This document shows, in pieces, positions 1 to 8,031 of a stretch of 15,910 bases of DNA (position 1 is the first letter of the stretch; each line of letters opens with the position of its first letter). The notes beneath the pieces were generated by a model. It searched no databases, was not told the DNA's origin, and was given only the letters and a program-made list of their open reading frames with translations. Source of the stretch: an uncultured Bacteroides sp. (GTDB lineage: Bacteria; Bacteroidota; Bacteroidia; Bacteroidales; Bacteroidaceae). A program made the translations under genes and the position numbers. The stretch covers positions 1-15,910 of the forward strand of contig USCT01000034.1 of assembly GCA_900553185.1 (NCBI GenBank), given 5' to 3'.

Positions 1-449
1 GCGCAAAGGTAGGGTTGTGAATAATGTGCGTCAAGGCGGAAAATAGTATGGTTACAAATATCTCGACCTGTCGGACTGAATAACAGTTGGCAAAGGGTAA
101 GGTTAAGATTCTTTTGATGTAGCTATATCGTTTTGCCGGTATTTGTATTTACAGAATTTGATATTTGTCAGTTGTGCGTAATGGCGTTCAAGGTTTTTGA
201 ACTTGATTGTCTTAAATCCAGACTTCCTTTGCAGAGACAGATCTGATTAAGGGATATTCAAGATGTTTTTAACGATGTGATTTGAGGTAATTTCGTGATG
301 GCTGGATACTGAATGTGTAGAAACTGGGAAATGGAATAAAGCCTCACTTGAAATATCGGAAATGGAGGAATCAATGCGGATACTAAGTTGAATCGTGTGT
401 TTTTATTATATGGGATGAAATGGGTATTGTTTCCTTTCTTATTATGGTA
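1..449. other. Left-edge region without a convincing gene
   Basis: No reading frame here is long enough or gene-like enough to call. On the plus strand, positions 2-46 could encode the last 14 residues of a gene that enters from the left (RKGRVVNNVRQGGK, then TAG), but this is too short to identify. On the minus strand, 106-246 is open for 47 codons between two stops, with a lysine-rich and fairly protein-like translation but no ATG start. It may be a decayed gene fragment or chance. The stretch is A/T-rich like the other spacers in the window. Confidence 0.5.
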
Positions 450-497
450 AAAATAAAAACGAGTGCTTTCTGCTCCGAAAACACTCGTTTTTATTTT
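450..497. terminator. Bidirectional terminator downstream of rpmE
   Basis: A perfect 16-bp inverted repeat pairs 450-465 with 482-497. The core is CGAGTG/CACTCG and is flanked by A-rich and T-rich arms. Inside the loop, TTTC (467-470) can pair with GAAA (477-480) after a one-base mismatch on each side, giving a two-tier hairpin. The A-rich left arm becomes a U-rich tail on the minus strand, so it should stop rpmE transcription. The T-rich right arm would stop any plus-strand transcript entering from the left. This is inferred from structure only. Confidence 0.85.
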
Positions 498-511
498 ACT
501 TTCATGTAAGA

Positions 512-766
512 TTACTTTTTCAGACGGTTACCATAACGGCTCATGAACTTATCTACACGTCCAGCTGTATCTACCAGTTTGGATTTACCAGTGTAGAACG
601 GGTGAGAGCTGCTGGAGATTTCCAGCTTAACCAACGGATAAGTTTCGCCTTCGAATTCGATTGTGTCTTTTGTTGCACAAGTTGAACGAGACAGGAACAT
701 GTCACCGTTTGACATGTCTTTAAATACTACCGGACGGTAATTTTCAGGATGAATACCTTTTTTCAT
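512..766 (-). CDS. rpmE2: 50S ribosomal protein L31, type B (zinc-independent)
   Basis: The 84-residue product is a small component of the large ribosomal subunit that helps bridge the two subunits. It opens MKKGIHPENYRPVVFKD and carries the family pattern SSSSHPFYTGK near residues 52-62, followed by a basic C-terminal tail (GRVDKFMSRYGNRLKK). Only one cysteine is present (Cys30). The paired CxxC zinc ligands of type A L31 are missing, which marks the type B form. The length fits the family. It is transcribed alone from a divergent promoter region shared with the aldolase gene and ends in a strong hairpin. The leader is long: about 75 bases separate the -7 element at 842-849 from the ATG. Confidence 0.95.
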   Translation of the reverse strand: MKKGIHPENYRPVVFKDMSNGDMFLSRSTCATKDTIEFEGETYPLVKLEISSSSHPFYTGKSKLVDTAGRVDKFMSRYGNRLKK

Positions 767-841
767 TTTTAGTATATACTTTTATTGTTATTATTGGCTA
801 TAGTGGTAACACCAACGTGTGTAATGGTCTGTTTCGGGTGG

Positions 842-849
842 CAAAGATA
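842..849 (-). promoter_or_regulatory. Putative -7 element for rpmE2
   Basis: The plus strand reads CAAAGATA, so the minus strand reads TATCTTTG, an exact match to the Bacteroidetes -7 consensus TAnnTTTG. I see no clear TTTG -33 box at the usual 19-21 base spacing. The implied leader is about 70 bases. Confidence 0.45.
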
Positions 850-1082
850 CTGCTTTTATTTGAAACAGAAAAGAAAAATAATATTTTTTTATAACGCAGG
901 GAGTTTGATCGTTCTATTATTATATATGGTGTATTTATGAGATGATGAGGGAATGTCTGATTTGTAATATCTACATTACATCTGTTCGTAGAAAATAAAG
1001 GGGGGAAGTCCGATTTGTAAATTGTATTTTGTCTGTTATTATTTTTTTTCAGAAGCAGATAGGAAGTTCTCACAATTATTTC

Positions 1083-1090
1083 TATTTTTG
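1083..1090 (+). promoter_or_regulatory. Putative -7 element for the aldolase gene
   Basis: TATTTTTG matches TAnnTTTG exactly and lies 40 bases before the ATG at 1131, a normal leader length for this phylum. The -33 box is not recognisable at the expected distance. Confidence 0.5.
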
Positions 1091-1130
1091 CATGAGAATT
1101 TAATCACTAACAATTATAAAACTTACAACA

Positions 1131-2138
1131 ATGGTTAATTACAAAGAATTAGGCTTGGTAAACACAAGAGATATGTTTGCTAGAGCAATCAAAGGTGGTT
1201 ATGCTATTCCGGCTTTCAACTTCAATAACATGGAACAGCTTCAGGCTATTATCAAAGCCGCTGTAGAAACTAAATCACCGGTTATCCTGCAGGTATCTAA
1301 AGGTGCTCGTAACTATGCAAACCAGACTTTGTTGCGTTACATGGCCGAAGGTGCTGTAGAATATGCAAAGGAATTGGGTTGTGCTCATCCTGAAATCGTT
1401 TTGCACCTCGATCACGGAGATTCATTTGAACTCTGCAAGTCTTGCATCGACATGGGATTCTCTTCAGTAATGATCGACGGTTCTCATCTTCCATACGAAG
1501 AAAACGTTGCATTGACTAAGAAAGTTGTTGACTATGCTCATCAGTTCGATGTAACAGTAGAAGGTGAACTGGGTGTATTGGCTGGTGTAGAAGATGAAGT
1601 TAGTGCAGAACACCATACTTATACTAACCCTGAAGAAGTTATCGATTTCGCTACTCGTACAGGCTGCGATTCTTTGGCTATTTCAATCGGTACTTCTCAC
1701 GGTGCTTACAAGTTCAAACCGGAACAGTGTCATGTTGATCCGGCTACAGGTCGTTTGGTTCCTCCTCCATTGGAATTCGCTGTATTGGACGCTGTAATGG
1801 AAAAACTTCCGGGATTCCCTATCGTTCTTCACGGATCTTCTTCAGTTCCTCAGGAAGAAGTTGATACTATCAACAAATATGGAGGTAAACTGGAAGCTGC
1901 TATCGGTATTCCTGAAGATCAGTTGCGTAAGGCTGCTAAATCTGCAGTTTGCAAGATCAATATCGATTCAGACTCTCGTTTGGCTATGACTGCTGCTATC
2001 CGTAAAGTATTTGCTGAAAAACCGGCTGAATTCGACCCACGTAAGTATCTGGGCCCGGCTCGTGATAACATGGAAAAACTTTACAAGCACAAAATTATCA
2101 ACGTTTTGGGTTCTGACAATAAATTGGCTCAGTGCTAA
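1131..2138 (+). CDS. fba: Class II fructose-1,6-bisphosphate aldolase
   Basis: This cytoplasmic zinc enzyme cleaves fructose 1,6-bisphosphate to dihydroxyacetone phosphate and glyceraldehyde 3-phosphate in glycolysis and runs the reverse reaction in gluconeogenesis. The 335-residue sequence shows HLDHGDS at 92-98 (candidate catalytic Asp94, zinc ligand His95), EGELG at 144-148, a second histidine in GTSHG (His190) and a third in LHGSSS (His234). A phosphate-binding NIDSDSRLA stretch begins at 277. It reads HGSSSVP where many class II enzymes have HGGSG, as expected for the longer class IIB-type forms. It is flanked by its own -7 element and a terminator, so it is probably monocistronic. Tagatose-bisphosphate aldolase is a related alternative, less likely for this length and motif set. 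Confidence 0.95.
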   Translation: MVNYKELGLVNTRDMFARAIKGGYAIPAFNFNNMEQLQAIIKAAVETKSPVILQVSKGARNYANQTLLRYMAEGAVEYAKELGCAHPEIVLHLDHGDSFELCKSCIDMGFSSVMIDGSHLPYEENVALTKKVVDYAHQFDVTVEGELGVLAGVEDEVSAEHHTYTNPEEVIDFATRTGCDSLAISIGTSHGAYKFKPEQCHVDPATGRLVPPPLEFAVLDAVMEKLPGFPIVLHGSSSVPQEEVDTINKYGGKLEAAIGIPEDQLRKAAKSAVCKINIDSDSRLAMTAAIRKVFAEKPAEFDPRKYLGPARDNMEKLYKHKIINVLGSDNKLAQC

Positions 2139-2160
2139 TATTAGCAAACCAATATAAGTG

Positions 2161-2190
2161 AAAAGGCTGTCTTGAAAGGCAGCCTTTTTT
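2161..2190 (+). terminator. Rho-independent terminator of the aldolase gene
   Basis: A 12-bp stem pairs 2161-2172 with 2177-2188 (AAAAGGCTGTCT against AGGCAGCCTTTT, with one G-U pair) around a TGAA loop and runs into a T tract. It begins 22 bases after the stop codon. Confidence 0.9.
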
Positions 2191-2305
2191 ATGTTATAGA
2201 AGATACCTTGATGATCGATTTCTGTTGGAGGAAGACACGATTATTAATTATGCTTGGGGGAATAATAACAGCATAGGCAGGTTTTATGTCTGATAGATAC
2301 ATATA

Positions 2306-2346
2306 CCAATAATAAAGCCGCCTTCCAAAGGCGGCTTTATTATTGG
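2306..2346. terminator. Bidirectional terminator between the aldolase and DUF3332 genes
   Basis: A 19-bp perfect stem closes on the three-base loop 2325-2327. The outer 17 bases at 2306-2322 pair with 2330-2346, around a GCCGCC/GGCGGC core. The A/T-rich outer arm supplies a weak U-rich tail in either direction. It sits 16 bases beyond the DUF3332 stop codon, so its main role is probably to end that minus-strand transcript. Between it and the aldolase terminator (2191-2305) I see nothing. Confidence 0.85.
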
Positions 2347-2362
2347 TGTTATCAAGTGTTTT

Positions 2363-2920
2363 TTAGTGAGCTACAGTCAGGAAAGGAGAATCTCCATTTT
2401 GTGTATGCGCAATGGCGACTTCTTGTGCATTGGGAACGATGGTCTTTACGGATCCGTCTTGTTGCTGATAAGTAATGGTCCCATCTTCGTTCATGCGGAT
2501 GAGTTCATAGCTTTGTCCTTCTGCTACTGCATTCCATGTACGTTTTTCCTGATTATATACTAGATTCAGTTCTTTTCCTTCTTCTCCTTCTTTCGTAATT
2601 GTGTATCCGTCTTCGTTGGTACGGATAGCATAGGTACCGTCTTCTCCTTTTACGGTCCGTATAGAACCAAGTTCGGCTACAGGATTTGAACCAGACCAAA
2701 ATTCAATGGAATTCAAAACCAGAATATCTGCCAGGTAAGCCACTTCGTAGACAGGCACGATGTGGAATGCTAAAAAGACAATTTCATTGACAAATTTGTT
2801 GCCAATTCCTTGATTCCAGTCTTTTAGTCCTGACCAAAGTCCGAATGAACCAATGCAGGAGGAGAATAATAGACTCCCACCTAGCAGGGCTGTGATAACC
2901 CGTAATTTTGTCTTTTTCAT
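2363..2920 (-). CDS. DUF3332 family lipoprotein
   Basis: I recognise the 185-residue product as a DUF3332-type protein of unknown function. The N-terminus is a short basic start followed by a hydrophobic segment ending SLLFSSC, so Cys22 is a probable lipidation site for signal peptidase II. Residues 43-70 form a second strongly hydrophobic stretch that may insert in the membrane. From about residue 85 the chain becomes polar and repetitive, with three short strand-turn-strand units (GEDGTYAIRT, NEDGYTITKE and NEDGTITYQQ) that look like small beta-hairpin repeats. The gene stands alone, diverges from the MFS gene and is closed by a very strong hairpin. The family assignment rests on overall pattern; the role is unknown. 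Confidence 0.8.
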   Translation of the reverse strand: MKKTKLRVITALLGGSLLFSSCIGSFGLWSGLKDWNQGIGNKFVNEIVFLAFHIVPVYEVAYLADILVLNSIEFWSGSNPVAELGSIRTVKGEDGTYAIRTNEDGYTITKEGEEGKELNLVYNQEKRTWNAVAEGQSYELIRMNEDGTITYQQQDGSVKTIVPNAQEVAIAHTQNGDSPFLTVAH

Positions 2921-2977
2921 AGTTTAATGTTTTTGTCTGTTTTTTATAAAAGGTTTTTTCTGAGTTTCATTTTGTTA

Positions 2978-2985
2978 CAAAGTTA
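2978..2985 (-). promoter_or_regulatory. Putative -7 element for the DUF3332 gene
   Basis: The minus strand reads TAACTTTG, an exact TAnnTTTG match, 57 bases before the ATG. The -33 position has only a TTGA-like match, at 18-base spacing, so support is moderate. Confidence 0.4.
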
Positions 2986-3029
2986 GCATTTATTTTGAGC
3001 GAATCAAGTCAAAAAACGATAAAAAAACG

Positions 3030-3037
3030 TATCTTTG
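3030..3037 (+). promoter_or_regulatory. Putative -7 element for the MFS transporter gene
   Basis: TATCTTTG matches TAnnTTTG exactly and lies 36 bases before the ATG at 3074. The nearest TTTG (2994-2997) is too far upstream to be a standard -33 box. Confidence 0.5.
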
Positions 3038-3073
3038 ATGCGCTTTTGAATATTTAATCAAAATTATATAAAA

Positions 3074-4651
3074 ATGAATGAACAAATACAGAAAAAATTG
3101 AGTGATTCCAAGGTCGCTCGTTGGACAGCTCTCATTATTGTTTCCTTTACAATGATGTGTGGCTATTTCCTGACAGATGTTATGTCTCCATTGGAGAATC
3201 TGCTTACTACTAAAGGGCGTGTAGCTTATTTTACGGATGACACATCGATGCCTGCCGATACTTTGTTGGCCAAGATGGAACTGGTATCTGCGGCTGATGC
3301 GGCAACTCCTTCTATGACTGTAGCAAATTTAGAGAAAGGTTTGCAGGTTCAATACATGGAACTGGTGAATGGAAATCCACAATTGGTTGAGAAAACGGTG
3401 GCTACGGTAGCTGCAGGCGAAGGTTGGTCAAGTACGGAATACGGATTTTTTTCTGGTTCATACGGATATATCAATGTATTTTTATTAATGTTATTCTTTG
3501 GAGGCCTGATTTTGGATAAGATGGGAATCCGTTTTACAGGAATTATGTCTTCCGGATTGATGTTTGCCGGTGCGCTTATTAAATGGTATGCATTGGCTAC
3601 AGATTTTGGTGACGCAACTTTCTTAGGAATGAATATGCAGGTGGTATTGGCTTCATTGGGCTTTGCCATCTTTGGAGTAGGTTGTGAGATTACGGGTATT
3701 ACTGCTTCTAAAGTTATTGTAAAATGGTTCGCTGGCAAGGAATTGGCTTTAGCCATGGGCTTGCAGGTTGCTATGGCTCGTATTGGTACGGCTGTAGCAT
3801 TGGGAGTCAGTTTGCCGGTTGCCAGAATGATGGGCGATGTTTCGTATCCGGTACTTTTTGGTGCCATTACGTTGTGTATCGGTTTCTTATCATATCTGGT
3901 TTATTGTGTGATGGACAAGAAGGAGGATGCTTCTGTGCGGGCAGCCCGTCAGGAGGCTGGAGAAACTGCTGATGAGGAAGGATTTAAGATGTCTGACTTG
4001 AAACTGATTTTCTGTAGCAAAGGTTTTTGGCTGATTACTTTATTGTGCTTGATGTTTTATGCAGGTGTATTTCCCTTCCTGAAGTTTGCCACCAAACTTA
4101 TGATCTTCAAGTATAACGTTCCTGAATCTTTTGCGGGTCTGATTCCTGCCCTGTTGCCTTTTGGAACCATCTTGTTGACACCTGTATTCGGAAACCTGTA
4201 TGACCGGATCGGACGTGGAGCCACGTTGATGATTATTGGCTCTGTTATGCTGACAGCAGTACATATTCTTTTTGCTTTACCGATTATGAATTATTGGTGG
4301 TTTGCAGTGGTGGTAATGGTTGTTTTGGGAATTGCCTTTTCATTGGTCCCAAGTGCCATGTGGCCTTCTGTTCCTAAAATTATTCCGATGAAGCAGCTTG
4401 GTTCGGCGTATGCCATTATCTTTTATATTCAGAATATAGGTCTGGCTATGGTGCCATTGTTGATAGGGTGGGTTATCAACGATTTTGCTACACAATATAA
4501 CGAAACGGGTGCAATCGTCGGTTATAACTATACGGTACCGATGACTATCTTTGCGATATTCGGAGTTTGTGCTATTCTCATTGCGATCATGCTTCGCCGT
4601 GAGGATGCTAAAAAGCATTATGGTCTCGAAGAAGCCAATATCAAGAAGTAA
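3074..4651 (+). CDS. Major facilitator superfamily transporter with a large extracytoplasmic insert
   Basis: This 525-residue inner-membrane carrier has about 12 hydrophobic segments. Both MFS signature loops are visible: GGLILDKMGIR at 143-153 after the second helix and GNLYDRIGRG at 373-382 in the second half, each with the expected Gly-x-x-x-Asp core. A charged cytoplasmic linker at about 280-310 joins the halves. The odd part is a polar stretch of about 85 residues (41-125) between the first and second helices, which should lie in the periplasm; most MFS proteins have only a short loop there. The substrate cannot be read from sequence. The transporter stands alone, with its own promoter and a strong terminator, so context does not help. 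Nitrate/nitrite or organic-anion carriers are the kinds of labels such proteins often receive by homology, without proof here. Confidence 0.85.
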   Translation: MNEQIQKKLSDSKVARWTALIIVSFTMMCGYFLTDVMSPLENLLTTKGRVAYFTDDTSMPADTLLAKMELVSAADAATPSMTVANLEKGLQVQYMELVNGNPQLVEKTVATVAAGEGWSSTEYGFFSGSYGYINVFLLMLFFGGLILDKMGIRFTGIMSSGLMFAGALIKWYALATDFGDATFLGMNMQVVLASLGFAIFGVGCEITGITASKVIVKWFAGKELALAMGLQVAMARIGTAVALGVSLPVARMMGDVSYPVLFGAITLCIGFLSYLVYCVMDKKEDASVRAARQEAGETADEEGFKMSDLKLIFCSKGFWLITLLCLMFYAGVFPFLKFATKLMIFKYNVPESFAGLIPALLPFGTILLTPVFGNLYDRIGRGATLMIIGSVMLTAVHILFALPIMNYWWFAVVVMVVLGIAFSLVPSAMWPSVPKIIPMKQLGSAYAIIFYIQNIGLAMVPLLIGWVINDFATQYNETGAIVGYNYTVPMTIFAIFGVCAILIAIMLRREDAKKHYGLEEANIKK

Positions 4652-4670
4652 TTATTGAAAAAAGTATTTA

Positions 4671-4724
4671 TAAAAAAGTCACGTTATTTCAAGTTTTCAA
4701 CTTGTACTTAACGTGACTTTTTTA
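4671..4724. terminator. Nested bidirectional terminator between convergent genes
   Basis: The outer stem pairs 4671-4686 with 4709-4724 perfectly (16 bp, six A before GTCACGTTA and six T after TAACGTGAC). Inside it, CAAGTT (4690-4695) pairs with AACTTG (4699-4704) around TTC. A and T tracts on opposite sides make it work in both directions. It begins 19 bases after the MFS stop and lies 17 bases beyond the DUF4831 stop on the other strand. Confidence 0.9.
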
Positions 4725-4741
4725 CGTAAATAAGAGGATTT

Positions 4742-5773
4742 TCAGTCTTTATCTATTTTAACGATAGCACCAGTATTCGGATTGAAGATAACACGTGTAT
4801 TCACTTTCTTGTCGAAGAGGCTGTTGGTTAATACTTCCGTATAGCCTAATTGTGTCACAGGCAATTCATCTTCGAATACTGTTTTCCCTTTGAAAGTTAC
4901 GCTTACGTTGGCTTTTCCTGGAATGTTATAAAGTACTCCTTTGGGTTGTTTGCTTTTCTCATCTTCCGTTCCCAAGGCTGTTTTGCTGGTCATGTTTATA
5001 TAAATAGGTTCTCCAGACAGATCCTCGGAGTCCAGAATACCTAATTTTTTTGAGAATCGGAGTGCGATGACATTGTCTAATCCGTTTTCGGGCGAAAGTT
5101 GTATTTTGAAAACTTTGTCTTCACGGTCGGTTATACCTGTGAACATTTCAGTCATGGCCTGTTCCTGTTGATTCAGGTTGTCGATGACCAGTTGGAGAGA
5201 AGCTCCGTCTTTGGGCATGTTCTCGGCTTGTCCGCGTAAAATGAGGTTCTTGCTTTCCCGGATATTGAAGATTTCCTTCGCGGTCAGTTCAGCCATTTTG
5301 GCTGTAGAACCAGCCATCAGGATTTCTTCTGTCAGATATTTTCGTGCATTCTGGTGTTGTTGAGGCTTTTCCAGTACATATTGAGACCCTTCCATTGCAG
5401 GAGCCGAAGTGTTGATGGCCTTTATGATGCCATTGTCTGTCAGTTCCATATTCGAGGCCAGGTCCTTGTCTTTCAGCTTCATGATGTATGCTTTTGTGGA
5501 GTCGGGGACTCCTACCGAACATACTTCTATCTTTTTGATTTCCCAATGTGTTTCCGGTTGGGCAGTTATATTGTTCAAGCGCAGGTAACGGTTGGCGTAT
5601 TGGCAGAATTCTCCAGGCTGATAAGTTACTTTGGTAGCAATGACACGTACTTCGAGCGCTGTTTTCGGCAGGAAGTAAGCAATTCCTTCTCCTTTTCCCG
5701 GAGTATATGATTCTTGGGCGTAAGCGGCAGTCGAAGCGAGCAGCAAACCTAACGCAATGATTCCTTTCTTCAT
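4742..5773 (-). CDS. DUF4831 family exported protein
   Basis: I recognise this 343-residue product as a DUF4831-type protein, a family of unknown function found mainly in Bacteroidetes. A clear signal peptide opens the chain (MKKGIIALGLLLASTAAYA, cleavage likely before Gln20), and Cys35-free mature sequence follows with no lipobox, so a soluble periplasmic location is the best guess. The body is a mixed chain rich in charged and beta-prone segments without visible catalytic motifs. It sits 12 bases downstream of nnr on the same strand, so the two are probably co-transcribed. The pairing of a cytoplasmic repair enzyme with an exported unknown protein may only reflect a shared transcript. The terminator at 4671-4724 ends the unit. 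Confidence 0.8.
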   Translation of the reverse strand: MKKGIIALGLLLASTAAYAQESYTPGKGEGIAYFLPKTALEVRVIATKVTYQPGEFCQYANRYLRLNNITAQPETHWEIKKIEVCSVGVPDSTKAYIMKLKDKDLASNMELTDNGIIKAINTSAPAMEGSQYVLEKPQQHQNARKYLTEEILMAGSTAKMAELTAKEIFNIRESKNLILRGQAENMPKDGASLQLVIDNLNQQEQAMTEMFTGITDREDKVFKIQLSPENGLDNVIALRFSKKLGILDSEDLSGEPIYINMTSKTALGTEDEKSKQPKGVLYNIPGKANVSVTFKGKTVFEDELPVTQLGYTEVLTNSLFDKKVNTRVIFNPNTGAIVKIDKD

Positions 5774-5785
5774 AATTGATAGCTC

Positions 5786-7303
5786 TTATTTCGTTTCTGT
5801 TAATTTTTTCCAGGCTTCCGGAAGCGCGTTGATGATGTCGGTGGCATTCATGCTGATTGCGCCCAAATGTTCGCAGGCTATGTCACCGGCCAGTCCGTGT
5901 ATATACGTTCCCAGCCGGCAGGCAGCTTCCTGAGAGTATCCTTGAGCCAACAAGGCCAGTAAGATACCGGTCAGTACATCTCCGCTTCCACCGGTAGCCA
6001 TGCCCGGATTTCCTGTGGGGTTAAAATAGCAGTTTCCTTCCGGAGTGATGACGGCTGTCCAGGCTCCCTTTAAGACAATATAGCATTGCAGATAGGCAGA
6101 CAGCTCTTTTGCCTTGCTCAGACGTTCAAAACTGTTGCTGCACCGGCCTACCAGACGTTCCAGTTCTTTGATGTGTGGCGTCAGTATGGCCTGTTTGGGA
6201 ATCCGGTTCAGATAGTTCCGGTAAGTGCTGAGATTGTTTAAGGCATCCGCATCGAGTACGGTAGGTACGTAGCAGCTGTCCAGTTGTTCGATGGTTGTTT
6301 TTGCTGTAATTTCTTCCTGTCCCAGTCCCGGGCCGATAGCTACTGCCTGATAATTATCCAGGTCGGCTGTTTCGGCAAAGAAACGTTCATGCATGTCGTC
6401 TTCTACCGTAGCTTGTGGTACCAGCGTTTGCAGCAACTGGTGGTTGCATACAGGTGTATGTACGGTCAGTCGTCCGATTCCGGACCGCATGCAGGCCTGG
6501 GCAGCCAGAACTGCCGCGCCTCCCATACCGTAAGAACCGGCTATCAGAAGGCCATGTCCGCGCATGCCTTTGTGGGCAAATTTCTTATAAGGACGGACAA
6601 GGCTTCGTGCTTCTTCTCTGTCGGTAATAAAATAGGGAGTTGTTACGTTTTTTATGAATTCCTGGCTGATACCGATATCCAAGGTTTCCCATTCGCCTAC
6701 GTATTCTTCGTTTTCGGCAAACAGGAAGGCCAGTTTAGGTAGTTGTATGCTTAGGGTCAAATCGGCCTGTATGATGTTCTGGCGTACGTTGTAGGTATTG
6801 TCTTCGCCCATTAACCCCGAGGGTATGTCAATGGAGACAACGGTAGACTGTGAAGCATTGATGTATTGTACTACCGCTGCGAAACCTCCGCTTAGCGGCT
6901 TGCTCAGTCCGGAACCGAAAAGTCCATCTATGACGATGTCATGACTGGTCAGTTTAGGAGGATCGAACTGTGAACTTACTTCGGTATAGTTGGCAAATCC
7001 GCATTCTTTCAGGCGTTTGATATTGGTGAGGCATTCTTCGGAGATTCTTCCGCTTACGTTGAAGAAGATTACCTCTACCGGATAATGTTTCAGAAACAGC
7101 ATGCGTGCCACAGCCAGTGCATCGCCTCCGTTATTTCCGGAACCGGCAAAAACAATCATTCGGTGGGCTTTGTCCCAGCGTTTGCAGATAGCATCTGTAA
7201 TCAGGCTCGCCGCCTTTTCCATCAGATTAATGGAGAGTATGGATTCATGGCTGATGGTATATGCATCAGCTTCTCGTTGTTGTTTGCAACTTAATATTTT
7301 CAT
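5786..7303 (-). CDS. nnr: Bifunctional NAD(P)H-hydrate epimerase / ADP-dependent NAD(P)H-hydrate dehydratase
   Basis: This cytoplasmic 505-residue enzyme repairs hydrated, inactive NADH and NADPH. The N-terminal YjeF_N domain (about 1-215) interconverts the S and R hydrates. It shows GSGNNGGD at 54-61, VIDGLFGSGL at 124-133 with the acidic catalytic candidate Asp126, and SIDIPSGL at 157-164. The C-terminal ribokinase-like domain (about 225-500) dehydrates the S form using ADP. It shows KGMRGHGLLIAGS from 245, GPGLG at 324-328, DADALN at 351-356, TPHIKE at 375-380 and the NPGMATGGSGDVLTG nucleotide/catalytic loop at 432-446. Both halves look complete, and the length matches the fused form. It heads a likely two-gene unit with the DUF4831 gene. 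A weak promoter candidate, TACTTTTA on the minus strand at 7331-7338, lies upstream and diverges from hpt. Confidence 0.95.
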   Translation of the reverse strand: MKILSCKQQREADAYTISHESILSINLMEKAASLITDAICKRWDKAHRMIVFAGSGNNGGDALAVARMLFLKHYPVEVIFFNVSGRISEECLTNIKRLKECGFANYTEVSSQFDPPKLTSHDIVIDGLFGSGLSKPLSGGFAAVVQYINASQSTVVSIDIPSGLMGEDNTYNVRQNIIQADLTLSIQLPKLAFLFAENEEYVGEWETLDIGISQEFIKNVTTPYFITDREEARSLVRPYKKFAHKGMRGHGLLIAGSYGMGGAAVLAAQACMRSGIGRLTVHTPVCNHQLLQTLVPQATVEDDMHERFFAETADLDNYQAVAIGPGLGQEEITAKTTIEQLDSCYVPTVLDADALNNLSTYRNYLNRIPKQAILTPHIKELERLVGRCSNSFERLSKAKELSAYLQCYIVLKGAWTAVITPEGNCYFNPTGNPGMATGGSGDVLTGILLALLAQGYSQEAACRLGTYIHGLAGDIACEHLGAISMNATDIINALPEAWKKLTETK

Positions 7304-7425
7304 CGTTCTTTCAACTAGCTATTTTGACGGTAAAAGTACGAAAAAAGGATTGAACTGACCTTATGTTTCTGTGGAAAATATATTTAAATACGTTATGAGA
7401 GTGCGGAGGTTTGGCAGATTATTCG

Positions 7426-7433
7426 TAAATTTG
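7426..7433 (+). promoter_or_regulatory. Putative -7 element for hpt
   Basis: TAAATTTG matches TAnnTTTG exactly, 26 bases before the hpt ATG. A TTTG at 7410-7413 is only 12 bases upstream, too close to be the -33 box. Confidence 0.45.
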
Positions 7434-7459
7434 CGCCAATTTATTAACAACATAGATCT

Positions 7460-7996
7460 ATGGATACTATTCAGATTAAAGATAAACAGTTTACCACGTT
7501 CATACCGGAAGAGAAGATTTTGGCAGAAGTGACTCGTGTAGCTAATGAAATCAATCGTGACCTTTCCGGGAGCGACCCTTTGTTTGTGAGTGTACTGAAT
7601 GGGTCATTCATGTTTACCGCCGATCTGATGAAACGGCTTACTGTTCCTTGTGAAGTCTCGTTTGTGAAACTTGCCTCGTACGAGGGTACTTCTTCTACAG
7701 GCCGTGTAAAGGAACTGGTAGGACTGAACGACGACATCAGTGGACGTACCGTCGTCATCGTAGAAGATATTGTCGATACCGGGCTGACCATGAAGCGGCT
7801 GCTTGATACGTTGTGGCAGCGCAATCCTAAAGAGATTCGTATTGCTTCTTTGCTGGTGAAACCTGACAAGCTTCAGGTAGACCTGAAGGTGGATTATGTG
7901 GCCATGAATATTCCCAATGATTTTATCGTAGGTTACGGGCTTGATTATGATGGCTACGGACGTAATTATCGTGATATCTATATCGTAGTAGATTAA
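7460..7996 (+). CDS. hpt: Hypoxanthine phosphoribosyltransferase
   Basis: This cytoplasmic purine-salvage enzyme joins hypoxanthine (and usually guanine) to PRPP, giving IMP or GMP. The 178-residue product has all the type I phosphoribosyltransferase landmarks in order: loop I around LNGSFMF (46-52), the mobile active-site loop SYEGTSSTG (73-81), the PRPP-binding VEDIVDTGLT (101-110) with its paired acidic residues, the base-contacting region with Lys134 in LLVKPDK, and the C-terminal GYGLDYDGYGRNYRD segment (158-172). The length is typical. adk follows after 35 bases without a visible terminator, so the two purine genes probably share a transcript. Confidence 0.95.
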   Translation: MDTIQIKDKQFTTFIPEEKILAEVTRVANEINRDLSGSDPLFVSVLNGSFMFTADLMKRLTVPCEVSFVKLASYEGTSSTGRVKELVGLNDDISGRTVVIVEDIVDTGLTMKRLLDTLWQRNPKEIRIASLLVKPDKLQVDLKVDYVAMNIPNDFIVGYGLDYDGYGRNYRDIYIVVD

Positions 7997-8031
7997 ATAT
8001 TTCGTTTTATTAAATAATTTAAGGTAGAAAA

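Larger units (their letters stand above)
767..1130. other. Divergent A/T-rich intergenic region between rpmE2 and the aldolase gene
   Basis: This 364-base spacer separates two outward-reading genes. It holds a minus-strand -7 box at 842-849 and a plus-strand -7 box at 1083-1090. A minus-strand open frame of 91 codons spans 798-1073 but covers the rpmE2 promoter, has low-complexity composition and matches no family I know, so I do not call it. The rpmE2 leader has two overlapping, mutually exclusive short hairpins: TGGT/ACCA at 804-814 and ACAC/GTGT at 809-820. Confidence 0.6.

Noticed and set aside
798..1073. 91-codon minus-strand frame in the rpmE2/aldolase spacer
   Set aside because: It covers the rpmE2 -7 box, has low-complexity composition from A/T-rich DNA, and resembles no known family.
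3349..3867. 172-codon minus-strand frame inside the MFS gene
   Set aside because: The plus-strand MFS frame is continuous, with motif A loops and membrane helices; the antisense frame is proline/threonine-rich shadow sequence.
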